Below, one piece after another: positions 16,508 through 26,377 of a DNA stretch of 64,000 nt; positions within the stretch are counted from its first letter, which is position 1, and every line of letters starts with the position of its first letter. The translations under genes were made by a program, and so were the position numbers. Under the pieces are notes generated by a model. It ran no database searches, was not told the origin of the DNA, and worked only from the letters and a program-made list of their open reading frames with translations. The stretch is from Pseudomonadota bacterium (lineage in GTDB: Bacteria > Pseudomonadota > Gammaproteobacteria > Burkholderiales > Ferrovaceae), in contig JAJZBQ010000005.1 of the NCBI GenBank assembly GCA_021798835.1, positions 1-64,000 of the forward strand, read 5' to 3'.

Positions 16508-17727
16508 TCCCCATTCACTGTCCACACCCATTCTTTCCTGAAGACCAAACCACCCCCATTCCAGGTTACCCCCTTTCAAAACTGGCCCATGAAGTGGGGA
16601 GCACGCCCTTTTATCTTTACTCAAGGGCTCAACTGAGCGACCGGGTACGCCGCCTGCGCCAGTTTCTGCCCAAGGCGGTAGCCTTGCATTTTGCCGTCAA
16701 AGCCAACCCCATGCCAGCACTGGTTCAGCATCTGGCAGCGGAAGTGGATGGTTTTGACGTGGCCTCGGGAGGGGAACTGCGCGTTGCACTCGATACCCCC
16801 ATGACGCGGGAACATATCAGTTTTGCAGGGCCTGGCAAAACCCGCGATGAGTTGCTCATGGCACTTGCGGCTGGCATCATCCTCAACGTCGAATCAGAAT
16901 GGGAATTACAGCAAATTCACCAGTTAGGCCAACAGTATGGCTATCGCCCACGTGTTTCCCTGCGGGTCAACCCGGATTTTGAAATCCGTGGCTCAGGTAT
17001 GCGCATGGGGGGGGGTGCCAAGCCCTTCGGCATCGACAGCGAAAAAATCCCCACCATCGTGCGTGCGCTCGATGCTTCCACCCTGACATTCTGTGGATTC
17101 CACATCTTCAGTGGCTCACAAAGCCTCAATGCCGAGGCACTGATCGAGGCCCAGAAAAAATCTCTGGAACTGGCTCTGTGGTTGGCACACCAGTGTCAAT
17201 GCACGATCCCCTTCCTCAACCTCGGGGGAGGATTCGGTATCCCCTATTTCCCGGGAGAACAGCCCCTCGACAGTCAGCGGGTGTGTGAGGCCCTGGCGCA
17301 CGCTCTGCCGGCATTTCAGGCCGCTCAACCCCAAACCCGCCTGAATATCGAACTGGGCCGCCATCTGGTAGGCGAAGCCGGTTACTATGTGTGTCGCGTT
17401 CTTGATCGCAAAATCTCTCGCGGTCAGACTTTTCTCATCACCGATGGGGGGTTGCATCACCATCTGTCGGCCTCCGGAAATTTTGGTCAGGTCATCCGAA
17501 AGAATTATCCCGTGCGCCTGATTTCCCAGATTGCCACGAAAGAAACAGAAACCGTTACCATCGTCGGTCCCCTCTGCACCCCTCTGGATATTCTGGCTGA
17601 CAAAATGACCCTGCCACGCGCGCAAGTCGGCGATCTGGTGGTGGTCCTGCAATCGGGAGCCTACGGAAAAACCGCCAGTCCCAGCGCATTTCTGGGACAC
17701 CCTCCGGCACAGGAACTGCTGATATGA
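16504..17727 (+). CDS. PLP-dependent decarboxylase, exosortase A-associated
   Basis: 407 residues of the ornithine/diaminopimelate/arginine decarboxylase fold-type III. The PLP lysine is in [13 protein letters not shown] (residue about 63), the phosphate-binding glycines are in [11 protein letters not shown], and the second-subunit region is near [11 protein letters not shown]. Members in XrtA loci co-occur with an acyl-CoA ligase and a carrier protein, hinting at an amine or amino acid built on the ACP. Overlaps its neighbours on both sides by 4 bases. Substrate is not known. Confidence 0.88.
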   Translation: MIPIHCPHPFFPEDQTTPIPGYPLSKLAHEVGSTPFYLYSRAQLSDRVRRLRQFLPKAVALHFAVKANPMPALVQHLAAEVDGFDVASGGELRVALDTPMTREHISFAGPGKTRDELLMALAAGIILNVESEWELQQIHQLGQQYGYRPRVSLRVNPDFEIRGSGMRMGGGAKPFGIDSEKIPTIVRALDASTLTFCGFHIFSGSQSLNAEALIEAQKKSLELALWLAHQCQCTIPFLNLGGGFGIPYFPGEQPLDSQRVCEALAHALPAFQAAQPQTRLNIELGRHLVGEAGYYVCRVLDRKISRGQTFLITDGGLHHHLSASGNFGQVIRKNYPVRLISQIATKETETVTIVGPLCTPLDILADKMTLPRAQVGDLVVVLQSGAYGKTASPSAFLGHPPAQELLI

Positions 17728-19394
17728 TTCCTTTTTTTCTGGGTAATCCCCGATTTTCCGACCCCGACCTCGCACATCTCCAGCGCGAATCCGGGGATGA
17801 GGCCGCATGGCAGGCTGCCTTTGCGCGTCATGGCGTTCAGGCGGCTGATCGGGTGAAAGGCGAATTTGCCGTGGCTTTCTGTCCCAGCCCTGGCGTTTTC
17901 TATCTGGCTGTCGATCGTTTTGCACGCCAAACCCTGTGCTACCGTATCCTGGGTTCTCACACCGCGCTGGAGGCCAGCCCCCGTGCCGACCACTGGATCG
18001 GTACAACCCCCATCACCATTGATCCTCAAGCACTGTACGATTATTTTCATTTTCACGTCATCCCCTCGCCGCGCACCCTCTATGAAGGGGTCAAACGGTT
18101 GCCAGCCAGCCATTATGCTCTTCTCGATAACGGAAAATTAACCGTCGAACCTTACTGGAAACCCCACTTTCAAGAAAGGCTTTCGCCTGGTTTTTCCATC
18201 GATAAAGAAGAATTTCTGGCACTGTTGAAAGTGTCCGTCGCCACTCAGCTGGATGATTCGGTCCCCACGGGCTGTTATTTGAGCGGGGGCACCGACAGTT
18301 CAACCCTGACCGGCATCGCCACCACCCTATTGGGAAAAGGCGTTCCAACCTATTCCATCGGCTTTGATGCCAAAGACTATGACGAGATGGCCTTTGCCCG
18401 CATCGCCGCGCGTCATTTCGGAACCGATCACCACGAATATTATGTCACTCCGGATGATTTGATCGCCGCTATCCCCAACGTAGCCGCCCAATTCGATCAA
18501 CCCTTTGGCAATTCCTCTGCCTTGCCCGGCTACTACTGTGCACGCCTGGCCGCTCAGGATGGAATCCAGCGCATGGTAGCAGGAGATGGGGGGGATGAGT
18601 TATTCGGGGGCAACACCCGTTATGCCAAGCAAAAGGTGTTTCACTTCTATCGGCATATTCCCGCCGCGCTACGCCAAGGACTGCTCGAACCCTCATTGCC
18701 CTTGCAACGATCCCTCCCCATCCTGAAGAAACTGGCCAGTTACATCGAACAAGCCAGAACCCCCATGCCCCGACGCGTGACATCCCACGGCCTGCTGGAG
18801 TCCATCGGCCCGGCGACGATATTCCCGGCGGCGTGTCTGTCCCTGTTCGATCAGGAAGAGCCTTTTGCGCTGGAACATGCCGTGTGGCACGCTCAGGGAG
18901 AAGACACCCACTTCATCAACCAGATGCTGGCTTATGACTGGCGTTTCACCCTGGCCGAGAATGATCTGCCAAAGGTCAGGGAAACCAGCCGTCTGGCGCA
19001 TATCCACGCGGTCTACCCCATGCTGGACGAACGTCTGGTGGATTTTTCTCTGAAACTCCCCGCTGATCAAAAGGTCAACGGTTTCAAATTGCGCTGGTTC
19101 TTCAAGGAAGCCTTGCGCGACCTTCTGCCCGATACGATCATCAGCAAGAAGAAACACGGCTTCGGGCTACCTTTCGGCATCTGGTTGTTGCAACACGCGG
19201 CTCTGCGCAATTTCGTCCAGAAAAATCTCCAGAACCTGCCCGAGCGGCGCCTGATCCGTCGTGAATTCATCGAAGATTTGTGGCAGAACAAACTCGCCAG
19301 CCACCCGGGTTACTACGGGGAAATGATCTGGCTGTTACTGATGTTGGAGCAGTGGTTTCAGGCCAAACAACCCGATTTCATTCTGGATGTCTGA
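17724..19394 (+). CDS. Asparagine synthase-like amidotransferase lacking the glutaminase cysteine
   Basis: 556 residues. The synthetase half is complete: pyrophosphate loop LSGGTDSST (residue about 190), FGNSSALPGYY, GDGGDELFGG, and KLRWFFKEAL near residue 455. The N-terminal Ntn glutaminase domain is short: it lacks the MCGI start, and the recognisable homology begins only at KGEFAVAFC and DRFARQTLCY. The 4-base overlap with the preceding gene argues that this is the natural start, not a lost 5' end. It may use ammonia or another nucleophile, or make an amide or beta-lactam-like bond. XrtA loci commonly carry a full-length relative. Confidence 0.82.
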   Translation: MIPFFLGNPRFSDPDLAHLQRESGDEAAWQAAFARHGVQAADRVKGEFAVAFCPSPGVFYLAVDRFARQTLCYRILGSHTALEASPRADHWIGTTPITIDPQALYDYFHFHVIPSPRTLYEGVKRLPASHYALLDNGKLTVEPYWKPHFQERLSPGFSIDKEEFLALLKVSVATQLDDSVPTGCYLSGGTDSSTLTGIATTLLGKGVPTYSIGFDAKDYDEMAFARIAARHFGTDHHEYYVTPDDLIAAIPNVAAQFDQPFGNSSALPGYYCARLAAQDGIQRMVAGDGGDELFGGNTRYAKQKVFHFYRHIPAALRQGLLEPSLPLQRSLPILKKLASYIEQARTPMPRRVTSHGLLESIGPATIFPAACLSLFDQEEPFALEHAVWHAQGEDTHFINQMLAYDWRFTLAENDLPKVRETSRLAHIHAVYPMLDERLVDFSLKLPADQKVNGFKLRWFFKEALRDLLPDTIISKKKHGFGLPFGIWLLQHAALRNFVQKNLQNLPERRLIRREFIEDLWQNKLASHPGYYGEMIWLLLMLEQWFQAKQPDFILDV

Positions 19395-19399
19395 ACAAC

Positions 19400-20014
19400 T
19401 CAGTTTTTTGTTCCGCCATACGTCGATTCTGGACGCGAGGTGAGATGGTGCTCGATCGCCTGAAGTTCCTGAATTTGACGCGTCAGGTTGTCATTTCTCC
19501 CCTGTAGTTGGCTGTTCTGACGTAGCAGTTGATCCATATCGGCTTCCAGGTTCGATTGTTCGCGTGCCCATTGAGACAGCCATACCACCAGGGGTTGATA
19601 GGGTTTGACTTCTGATCCTTGATCGGTTTTCAACGCATTCAGCAAAATCAGTGCATCCTGTGTTGCGGCATGCTGATGTTTGAGCAACTGCAACTGCGCT
19701 CGTCTCAATCCATCCATCGCCTCCATGGGCAACGGTTGAAGCACCAGACTCTTGAACAATTCCTCCCGTTCGGGTACCGACAATTGTTCATCCTGATCGA
19801 GTTGCAACAAGGCCAGAGACAATTCATCGTTTTTATCCACCGCCGGGTGCCAGGCAGGCATCACCGGTCGCACGACAGCGGGGGGAAGCGCTTGCACAGG
19901 TACTTTGGGAACCTCCGGGACCGCTTCTCTGGATACCGCGGTACAACCCGCCACCAACCACACGGCACCCATGACAGCGGCCCCCCCCTTTCCCTTCTTC
20001 TTCATGACTTTCAT
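19400..20014 (-). CDS. Outer-membrane lipoprotein, QseG/YfhG-like
   Basis: 204 residues with a lipoprotein signal peptide (GAVWLVAGC, Cys24), a Pro/Val-rich linker, then a helical body (SLALLQLDQDEQLSVPEREE) and a C-terminal coiled coil (LLRQNSQLQGRNDNLTRQIQ). It lies 58 bases downstream of a QseE-like kinase. In enterobacteria QseG is the outer-membrane partner that activates QseE. Low primary conservation means the name rests mainly on gene order and layout. Converges with the amidotransferase gene, 5 bases apart. Confidence 0.65.
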   Translation of the reverse strand: MKVMKKKGKGGAAVMGAVWLVAGCTAVSREAVPEVPKVPVQALPPAVVRPVMPAWHPAVDKNDELSLALLQLDQDEQLSVPEREELFKSLVLQPLPMEAMDGLRRAQLQLLKHQHAATQDALILLNALKTDQGSEVKPYQPLVVWLSQWAREQSNLEADMDQLLRQNSQLQGRNDNLTRQIQELQAIEHHLTSRPESTYGGTKN

Positions 20015-20072
20015 CCGATTTCAACGATCCCTGACTAATTTTTTGGGGCTATGCTCACCCCGGACATCCACT

Positions 20073-21533
20073 TCATGGTTTGGGGATACCCAACCGAAAA
20101 CAGGCACCACCCGGTCTTTCTTCCAGGATGATTTTCCCCCCATGTGCCTGAACCAATTCACGCACAATGGACAACCCTACCCCACTTCCTCTACGTGCTC
20201 CCACCGGTTGCCGCTTCCCCTGAAAAAAAGGCTCAAAGATGCGTGCGCGATCCGATGGCTCCACCCCCGGTCCTTCATCCTGAATAGATAATCTCCATTC
20301 CTCCCTTGTATCCTCCAGATCCAGCGACACCCGCCCCCCTTCCGGTGAGAAGCGCACAGCGTTGATCAGCAGGTTGCTCACCACTGTCATCATTTTCTCA
20401 TGATCAACCCAAACCGACAGCGCCGGCCCGTTCACCATCACCTGCAAGGATTTGGCCTGTATGGGCAAACGCTGCGCCTCCACCGCCTCCGCCAGGAGTA
20501 CCCGGACATCGATCCAGCGTGGATTCAACTGATGCGCCCCGGATGCCGCCGCATTGTACTCCAACAATCCTTCGATCTGCTGCTGCAACGCCAGAGAATT
20601 CTGGCTCAGAATCGATAGAATTTCGCGTTGCGCCTCATTGATCGGACCGGGAACCTGCTCTTCCATCAAGGAAACTCCCTCACGAATATTCGCCAGCGGC
20701 GTTTTGAGCTCGTGAGAAATATGACGGAGAAATTGCAGCTTTACCGATTCCAGATGTGCCAGTCGCTGCTGGACTCCACGTACCCTCTCACCCAGTTGAC
20801 GAATATCGGTTGGTCCTCCAATGGGCTTGAGGGGACTTTGCTGCCCTTCCCCCAACCGTCGAATCGCCCGATCCAATTGTGCAAACGACCAGGATAACCA
20901 GGCTCCCAATCCCATAGCCAATACCAACGCCCAGGTCGTCGCCGTCAACCCCATGACGATGAGATTTTCACGCTGGCGCTCAAATTCGCGCTCCAGCGAT
21001 TGACTGCGTGCATTCAAATGGTCCTGAAGCGCACGTTCCAACTCACGATCGAGACGCCCCAACTCTCCAAAAATCACCTCCAACTGCCCTTCGCTGGGCC
21101 ACGGCGCACCACCCCGACCATCAACCAGCCCAGCCAATGAGTTACCCGCCACCTCCTCCCATCGGTCGAGATCCGGCCCCAGGGCATCGATATGCGCATG
21201 TGCCAATTGCTTGACCAGTGTCAGCCCATGCGTCAGCGTCCCGTGAATATCCTGACGCAGCGACGGGTCATGCAACACCTCATACTGGCGAACCTGCCGT
21301 TCCAGCATCAGCGTCGTTTGAGAGAGATCGCGCACCTGCTCGGATTGCTGAAGCGCCCATCCAGGAAAATCGCGGCTGTCGCGGCTCAACGTATCCACCG
21401 CCACCAGCGCCCTGAACAAGGCTCCACCCAGCAACAGCCAAATAATGGCAAAAGACAACCCCAGCAGTTGTTTGAAGGACAGCGGAAATGGGGCCGTCTT
21501 CAGCAGACGCAGCAAGGCTTTCACGGGCTTCAC
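20073..21533 (-). CDS. Membrane sensor histidine kinase, QseE/GlrK-like
   Basis: 486 residues. Two transmembrane segments (about 22-44 and 191-215) enclose a helical periplasmic sensor; then a HAMP-like stretch, the phospho-acceptor H-box HISHELKTPLANIREG (His274), an N-box SNLLINAVRFSPEGG, G1 IQDEGPGVEP and G2 GSGVGLSIVRELV. It is a complete class I kinase. The usual response regulator qseF/glrR is not adjacent; upstream is a DUF2252 gene whose stop overlaps this start (4 bases), downstream the QseG-like lipoprotein. Envelope stress sensing is likely. Confidence 0.87.
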   Translation of the reverse strand: MKPVKALLRLLKTAPFPLSFKQLLGLSFAIIWLLLGGALFRALVAVDTLSRDSRDFPGWALQQSEQVRDLSQTTLMLERQVRQYEVLHDPSLRQDIHGTLTHGLTLVKQLAHAHIDALGPDLDRWEEVAGNSLAGLVDGRGGAPWPSEGQLEVIFGELGRLDRELERALQDHLNARSQSLEREFERQRENLIVMGLTATTWALVLAMGLGAWLSWSFAQLDRAIRRLGEGQQSPLKPIGGPTDIRQLGERVRGVQQRLAHLESVKLQFLRHISHELKTPLANIREGVSLMEEQVPGPINEAQREILSILSQNSLALQQQIEGLLEYNAAASGAHQLNPRWIDVRVLLAEAVEAQRLPIQAKSLQVMVNGPALSVWVDHEKMMTVVSNLLINAVRFSPEGGRVSLDLEDTREEWRLSIQDEGPGVEPSDRARIFEPFFQGKRQPVGARRGSGVGLSIVRELVQAHGGKIILEERPGGACFRLGIPKP

Positions 21534-22738
21534 CGTGCCAGAGTTGACTGACAGAATTTGCGCCAGTCAGCGATGGTCTGTTGCGCGCAATGCTGACTCA
21601 AGGCCAATAATTCGGATTGCCAATCGCGGCGTTCTCCCCACGCCACCAAATCATCCGCCGATGCCGATCCCTGCCGGGCAACGCCCCGCAAATGGGCCCA
21701 CGCCGTAATCTCGCCACAGGATTGCATCAGGGAGATACACGCCTGCTGACGTGCCTCGCCCTGAGGAACCACCACCCGATCTTCGCTCGGCTGCAACCCA
21801 CGCAACAGATAACTGCCCCCTTCCCAGGTCACCGACTGAAGAAAAGCCATGGAACTCGCCTGCAGACGATACTGAATGTGCACCACCCGTTCCGCCTCGG
21901 AGGTCCAGCACGGCTGTGTCACGCGCGGTGTCAGGGCCAAGGCCAGGGCGGAAGGGACAGCCTGTTTCAGATCCAGGAAATAATTGCCATCGGGTGACCC
22001 CTTCCCTTCCACCAGAATAATAAAGCGTTCCACTCCCAGGCTTCCTGTTCCCGCTACCCGACGCGCCATATCGCGAACGGTAAACCAGTCCGGCTTGGCT
22101 TGTGTGCCGGCAAACTCCTGCATGAACCGTTGCAAGGAAGCCCTCTGTTCCTCGGTGACCGGCAGTGCCTTACCGTTGTCCAGACGCAAACGACGGTGAT
22201 GGCCTTTGAGCGTGGTACGGGAATCAAGAAAATTTTTGCGCTTGCGTTGTGCCAAACCTTCCAGCAATACCTTCACCGGGCCTTCGGCCGTTTCCTTTTC
22301 TACCCAACGCGCTTTGCCCAATGCCAGCGCCCGGGAATAGGCTTGCAAAAACAGCAGTCCCAGATGGTTTCCCTCTGTCTGCCCCGATTGGTGATCACTG
22401 TCGGAGTCACTCATGCCCAGCCGCACGCTGGTCAAAAAACGCACCAGATCCCAGGTACACGGGGCCAATGCGGCCTCATCGAAGTCATTGATGTCAAAAT
22501 AGACTTGTCGATTATCGCCTTTATAACTACCAAAATTCTCCAGGTGCAAATCCCCGCAGGACCAGGTCAGCGGGGCATCCTGCAAGAGCGCCATCTCAGG
22601 CAAGCGCACATAAAAAAGATGACAGGTCCCGCGCAAAAACACGAAGGGATTGGCCTGCATCTTGCGGTATTTGAGTTGTCGCCGCTCTGCTTCCCTGCCA
22701 CGATTATCGGCTTCTATCTGCGCCACCACATCCACCAT
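21530..22738 (-). CDS. DUF2252 family protein
   Basis: 402 residues from the ATG at 22738, which has a strong AGGAGG seven bases upstream; a TTG at 22780 in frame is rejected. Core motifs are FLRGTCHLFY, the kinase-like loop SCGDLHLENFGSY, and FDINDFDEAALAPCTWDLVRFL, which are reminiscent of the aminoglycoside phosphotransferase/protein kinase-like fold. Biochemical role of this family is unknown to me. It is the first gene of a unit with the QseE-like kinase (4-base overlap), an unusual partner. Confidence 0.88.
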   Translation of the reverse strand: MVDVVAQIEADNRGREAERRQLKYRKMQANPFVFLRGTCHLFYVRLPEMALLQDAPLTWSCGDLHLENFGSYKGDNRQVYFDINDFDEAALAPCTWDLVRFLTSVRLGMSDSDSDHQSGQTEGNHLGLLFLQAYSRALALGKARWVEKETAEGPVKVLLEGLAQRKRKNFLDSRTTLKGHHRRLRLDNGKALPVTEEQRASLQRFMQEFAGTQAKPDWFTVRDMARRVAGTGSLGVERFIILVEGKGSPDGNYFLDLKQAVPSALALALTPRVTQPCWTSEAERVVHIQYRLQASSMAFLQSVTWEGGSYLLRGLQPSEDRVVVPQGEARQQACISLMQSCGEITAWAHLRGVARQGSASADDLVAWGERRDWQSELLALSQHCAQQTIADWRKFCQSTLAR

Positions 22739-22839
22739 GTCCAACCTCCTCCTGTGAACGTCAGTATAACGCCTGGCCAAGGCACCATGACGCGAATATG
22801 CTACGATTCCCCCTCGTTCACCCCCCCGCGTAGATTCCC

Positions 22840-24303
22840 ATGAAAGTTCTCTGCTGGTTTCGACGCGATCTGCGTCATGACGATCATGCGGCCCTGAGCG
22901 CTGCGCTGGCCAGCGGTCTGCCCGTGGAAGGAGTCTTCGTATTCGATCCCGCCCTGCTCACCCCCTTGCCACGAGAAGACCGGCGCGTCGAGTTCATCTG
23001 GTTCGCCCTGCAAGAACTGGTCACAACCTGGACCCGGTCTGGACGACGCTTCCATATTCTGTACGGTCAACCGGAATACAGCATCCCCCGGTTGGTGCAC
23101 CAGTGCGGGATCACTGCCGTCTATTACAATCGCGACCACGATCCCGTGGCCCTACACCGCGATCACGAAGTTGGCCAATACCTCCGGAAACAAGGATGCA
23201 ATGTGTACTCGTTCAAGGATCAAACCATCTTTGAACACAATGAGATCCTCAACTCTCAGGGGCGGCCCTTCGCTGTTTTCACCGCCTATCGGCGTGCCTG
23301 GCTGGACCGCATCGGTGCCAGTGACTTGCGCACCCACCCGGTCGATCTGGCCGCCCCGTGCCCCACCTGCAGCGACGACCCTCCTCCCCCCAGCCACCCC
23401 GGTCACTGGGTCTGCCTTCCGGGTAACGGATCATTCCCCAGCCTGTCTGATCTCGGATTTTCTGCCACGAACCTGACCCACCTTCCCCTCCCACTGGGCA
23501 GCCGTGGAGCCCAGACGCTACTCAACGATTTCATTGAGCGCATGCCTCATTACCATGAACGCCGCGATTATCCCGCGCTCAAGGGCGTTTCCTATCTGGG
23601 GGCCCATCTGCGCTTCGGCACGCTCTCGGTGCGCCAATTTGCCTATCATGCCTGGTCCACCCCGGGACCCGGTGCACAAACCACGCTATCCGAATTAATC
23701 TGGCGCGATTTTTACCAGATGATCTTGTCCCATCGCCCCGACCTGGCCGATGGCCACTGTTTTCTTCCTCGTTTTGACGCACTCTGCTACCCGGGCACCC
23801 CTGCCGATTTCGAGATTTGGTGTTCTGCCCATACCGGCTATCCCCTGGTCGATGCTGCCCTGCGTCAACTCCATCAGACGGGGTACATGCACAACCGCCT
23901 GCGCATGATCACGGCTTCTTTTCTGACCAAGGATCTGCAGGTGGACTGGCGCTGGGGCGAGGCGCACTTTGCCCGCCACCTGCTGGATTTCGATCTGGCA
24001 GCCAACAATGGTGGCTGGCAATGGAGTGCCTCCACCGGGTGCGATGCTCAACCCTGGTTCCGGCTATTCAATCCGGTCACCCAATCCGAACGATTCGACG
24101 CGCAAGGACACTTCATTCGCCGCTATCTTCCTGAACTGGCCGATTGCCCGGATCGATGGATTCATGCGCCCTGGCGCATGCCCGCCTCCTCTTGGGCACA
24201 ATGGTGCCCGGACTACTGGCCTCCTTGTGTTGACCATGCCACGGCACGTCTGGCCACCCTGGAACGCTATCGCGCCTGCTCACCTTCAGGCGAGTCAACC
24301 TGA
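22840..24303 (+). CDS. phrB: Deoxyribodipyrimidine photolyase (CPD class I)
   Basis: 487 residues. N-terminal alpha/beta antenna domain begins VLCWFRRDLRHDDHAAL; C-terminal FAD domain contains LIWRDFYQMI, TGYPLVDAALRQL, MHNRLRMITASFL and LAANNGGWQWSASTGCD. These are the hallmarks of light-dependent cyclobutane dimer repair. It reads divergently from DUF2252. Its 3' end overlaps the GntR gene convergently by 37 bases. No second cofactor can be assigned from sequence alone. Confidence 0.93.
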   Translation: MKVLCWFRRDLRHDDHAALSAALASGLPVEGVFVFDPALLTPLPREDRRVEFIWFALQELVTTWTRSGRRFHILYGQPEYSIPRLVHQCGITAVYYNRDHDPVALHRDHEVGQYLRKQGCNVYSFKDQTIFEHNEILNSQGRPFAVFTAYRRAWLDRIGASDLRTHPVDLAAPCPTCSDDPPPPSHPGHWVCLPGNGSFPSLSDLGFSATNLTHLPLPLGSRGAQTLLNDFIERMPHYHERRDYPALKGVSYLGAHLRFGTLSVRQFAYHAWSTPGPGAQTTLSELIWRDFYQMILSHRPDLADGHCFLPRFDALCYPGTPADFEIWCSAHTGYPLVDAALRQLHQTGYMHNRLRMITASFLTKDLQVDWRWGEAHFARHLLDFDLAANNGGWQWSASTGCDAQPWFRLFNPVTQSERFDAQGHFIRRYLPELADCPDRWIHAPWRMPASSWAQWCPDYWPPCVDHATARLATLERYRACSPSGEST

Positions 24304-24953
24304 TGCGAAGTGGTCAGCAATGCCATGCGGGAACTCAGACCCTGCATCATGGCACGCAAAGCATCTCCCGCTGCCACTCCATCGCCATTGCGCAGGTAGC
24401 GCAAGATAGGCTCATGAACCGCGGCAAATTCACGCAGTTCTTCCACCAGATAATGTGCCACGAAGGGCAAACGTGCACGCACCTGAACATTATCCCAAAT
24501 CTGGAGTATCAGCCGATTGCCTGACTCCACGACGATGTGCCGGTGGAACGACCTTGCCGCCTGGCTGTAGCACATCACATCCTGCATGGCAGCCGACATC
24601 TGCATATCCTGCAAATCGCTTTCCAATGCCGCCAGCGTCTGCGCCGACAACGGGACAGCCAACTGTGCACAGTTTTGTTCAAGAATAGCCCGCAATTCAT
24701 AGGCTTCCTGCATTTCCCGAACGTCGCTGGCACGCACACGCGTCCCGCAATAACGCTGGGATTCCACTACCCCCATCGCCTCCAGTTCACGCAAGGCTTC
24801 CCGAACGGGGCTCTGGCTGATCTGGAACTCCGCCGCCAATTCCAGTTCGATGAGGCGATGTCCTGGCGCATAAGTCCCTTCCAGGATACGTTCCAGCAAA
24901 ACATCGCGCACCTGATCACGCATACAGCGCCGCACCAATGGTTTTTCGGTCAC
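24267..24953 (-). CDS. GntR-family regulator with FCD ligand domain
   Basis: 228 residues. N-terminal winged helix DQVRDVLLERILEGTYAPGHRLIE with recognition helix ISQSPVREALRELEAMG; C-terminal helical FCD domain with metal-type histidines (ARSFHRHIV, RARLPFVAHYL). GTG 24953 is the chosen start: it overlaps the outer-membrane factor stop (GTGA) and has GGAG eight bases upstream. It is thus the last, translationally coupled gene of the RND operon. It is the natural candidate to bind the palindrome in the operon promoter at 30672-30683. Effector unknown. Confidence 0.88.
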   Translation of the reverse strand: MTEKPLVRRCMRDQVRDVLLERILEGTYAPGHRLIELELAAEFQISQSPVREALRELEAMGVVESQRYCGTRVRASDVREMQEAYELRAILEQNCAQLAVPLSAQTLAALESDLQDMQMSAAMQDVMCYSQAARSFHRHIVVESGNRLILQIWDNVQVRARLPFVAHYLVEELREFAAVHEPILRYLRNGDGVAAGDALRAMMQGLSSRMALLTTSHQVDSPEGEQAR

Positions 24954-26377
24954 GAGCCGGCTCCGGGAGGATTGGGATTGGCGTTGGGATCCCATCCGCC
25001 GCCCAGTGCCTTGACCAGCAAGATGCTGCTGGTCAAGGCACGCAAGCGCAGGATAATCGTCTGATTATGTGCTTGCAGGGCGGTACGCTGAGCCTGCAAC
25101 AGATCAAAGCGCGTGCTCAAGCCCGCATCATAACGAAACTGTGCCTGTTGACTGGCGACCTGCGCAGCGGCCTGCGCCCCCAGTGCAGCCTTAACCTGAT
25201 CTTCCTGCTCATGCAAGGCCGTCAGTTGATCTTCCACATCCCGCCATGCCCCGAGTACCGCATTGCGATAGAGCGCCACACTCTCCTGCCACTGTGCCTT
25301 GGCCAAATCATTCTCCGCCGCTATCTGGCCCCCATTGAAGATCGGCAGACTGACCCCAGGTCCAAAGGACCAGACCTTATTGGGAGTTGTCAGCAGCGGA
25401 CCATAACCCGTATTGCCATACCCGGTATTCCCGGTCAGACTGAACGTTGGAAACCAGGCCGCCTTGGCCACGCCCAGATTGGCATTGGCCGCCTGCAAAC
25501 GCGCCTCGGCAGCCACAACATCGGGGCGACGCTCCAGTAATTGGGAGGGCAAACCCGTCTCCGGATGCAAGGCGGCAGGAATATCCACGGCCTGGGGCAC
25601 GATTCGAAAACCTTCCGGCGCCTCTCCGACCAGCAAGGCCAGGGCATGTTCCAGTTGCTGACGTTGCTGGCGTAAGTCATTGAGAGACTGACGTGCTGTC
25701 TGCCAACTCAGGTCCGCTTGTGCTTGATCCGGTGTCGCCGCTTCCTGACCGTATACATAAGCCTGAGTCAAGTGGCGGTTATCATCCCAGTTGTCCACCA
25801 GTTCCGTGATGTCCGCCAATTCCCGGTCAAGCGCACGAATCCCCTCATAATCCAGAGCAATCTCCGACTCTGTGGAAAGCCTCAACGCCTGCAGATCTGC
25901 TGCACTGGCCAGGGTTTGGGCATCCGCCGCATGGGCGGCATTGCGCAATGCGCCCCATAAATCGACCTCGTAATTCAGCTCCAATCCCACCTGGTTGGTC
26001 TGAAACGACGGATACGGAAAAACCGGGAAGATGGAGGTATGTTCCGAAATATGGTTCAAGGAATGACTTGCCGACGCATTGATCGTTGGCCACAGGTTAC
26101 TCCACGCCATGCGCCCCAGCGAACGCCCCTGCTCAAGACGGGCGAAAGCAGCCTGCAGATTCTGGTTGGCGCGTAATCCCCGTTGTTCCAGATCATCGAG
26201 TTGGGCATCATGCCATCCCCGCCACCATTGGGGTGCCAGCACCACCGGCTGAAAAGGGGCCCAGTCTCCCGAATGTTCCTGATATTGTGCGGCGGGAGTC
26301 ATGGCTGGACGTTGATAATCCGGAGCCAGGGAGCACCCTGCCAGCAGCACCGTCAACAACCAGGGCAGGGTTTTCAT
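24950..26377 (-). CDS. RND efflux outer-membrane factor, NodT family lipoprotein
   Basis: 475 residues. Lipoprotein signal MKTLPWLLTVLLAGC (Cys15), then CSLAPDYQRP typical of the OprM/NodT family, two OEP repeats with PDVVAAEARLQAANANLG marking the second. It forms the trimeric TolC-like exit duct. It overlaps the adaptor gene by 4 bases upstream and the regulator by 4 bases downstream. Confidence 0.92.
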   Translation of the reverse strand: MKTLPWLLTVLLAGCSLAPDYQRPAMTPAAQYQEHSGDWAPFQPVVLAPQWWRGWHDAQLDDLEQRGLRANQNLQAAFARLEQGRSLGRMAWSNLWPTINASASHSLNHISEHTSIFPVFPYPSFQTNQVGLELNYEVDLWGALRNAAHAADAQTLASAADLQALRLSTESEIALDYEGIRALDRELADITELVDNWDDNRHLTQAYVYGQEAATPDQAQADLSWQTARQSLNDLRQQRQQLEHALALLVGEAPEGFRIVPQAVDIPAALHPETGLPSQLLERRPDVVAAEARLQAANANLGVAKAAWFPTFSLTGNTGYGNTGYGPLLTTPNKVWSFGPGVSLPIFNGGQIAAENDLAKAQWQESVALYRNAVLGAWRDVEDQLTALHEQEDQVKAALGAQAAAQVASQQAQFRYDAGLSTRFDLLQAQRTALQAHNQTIILRLRALTSSILLVKALGGGWDPNANPNPPGAGS

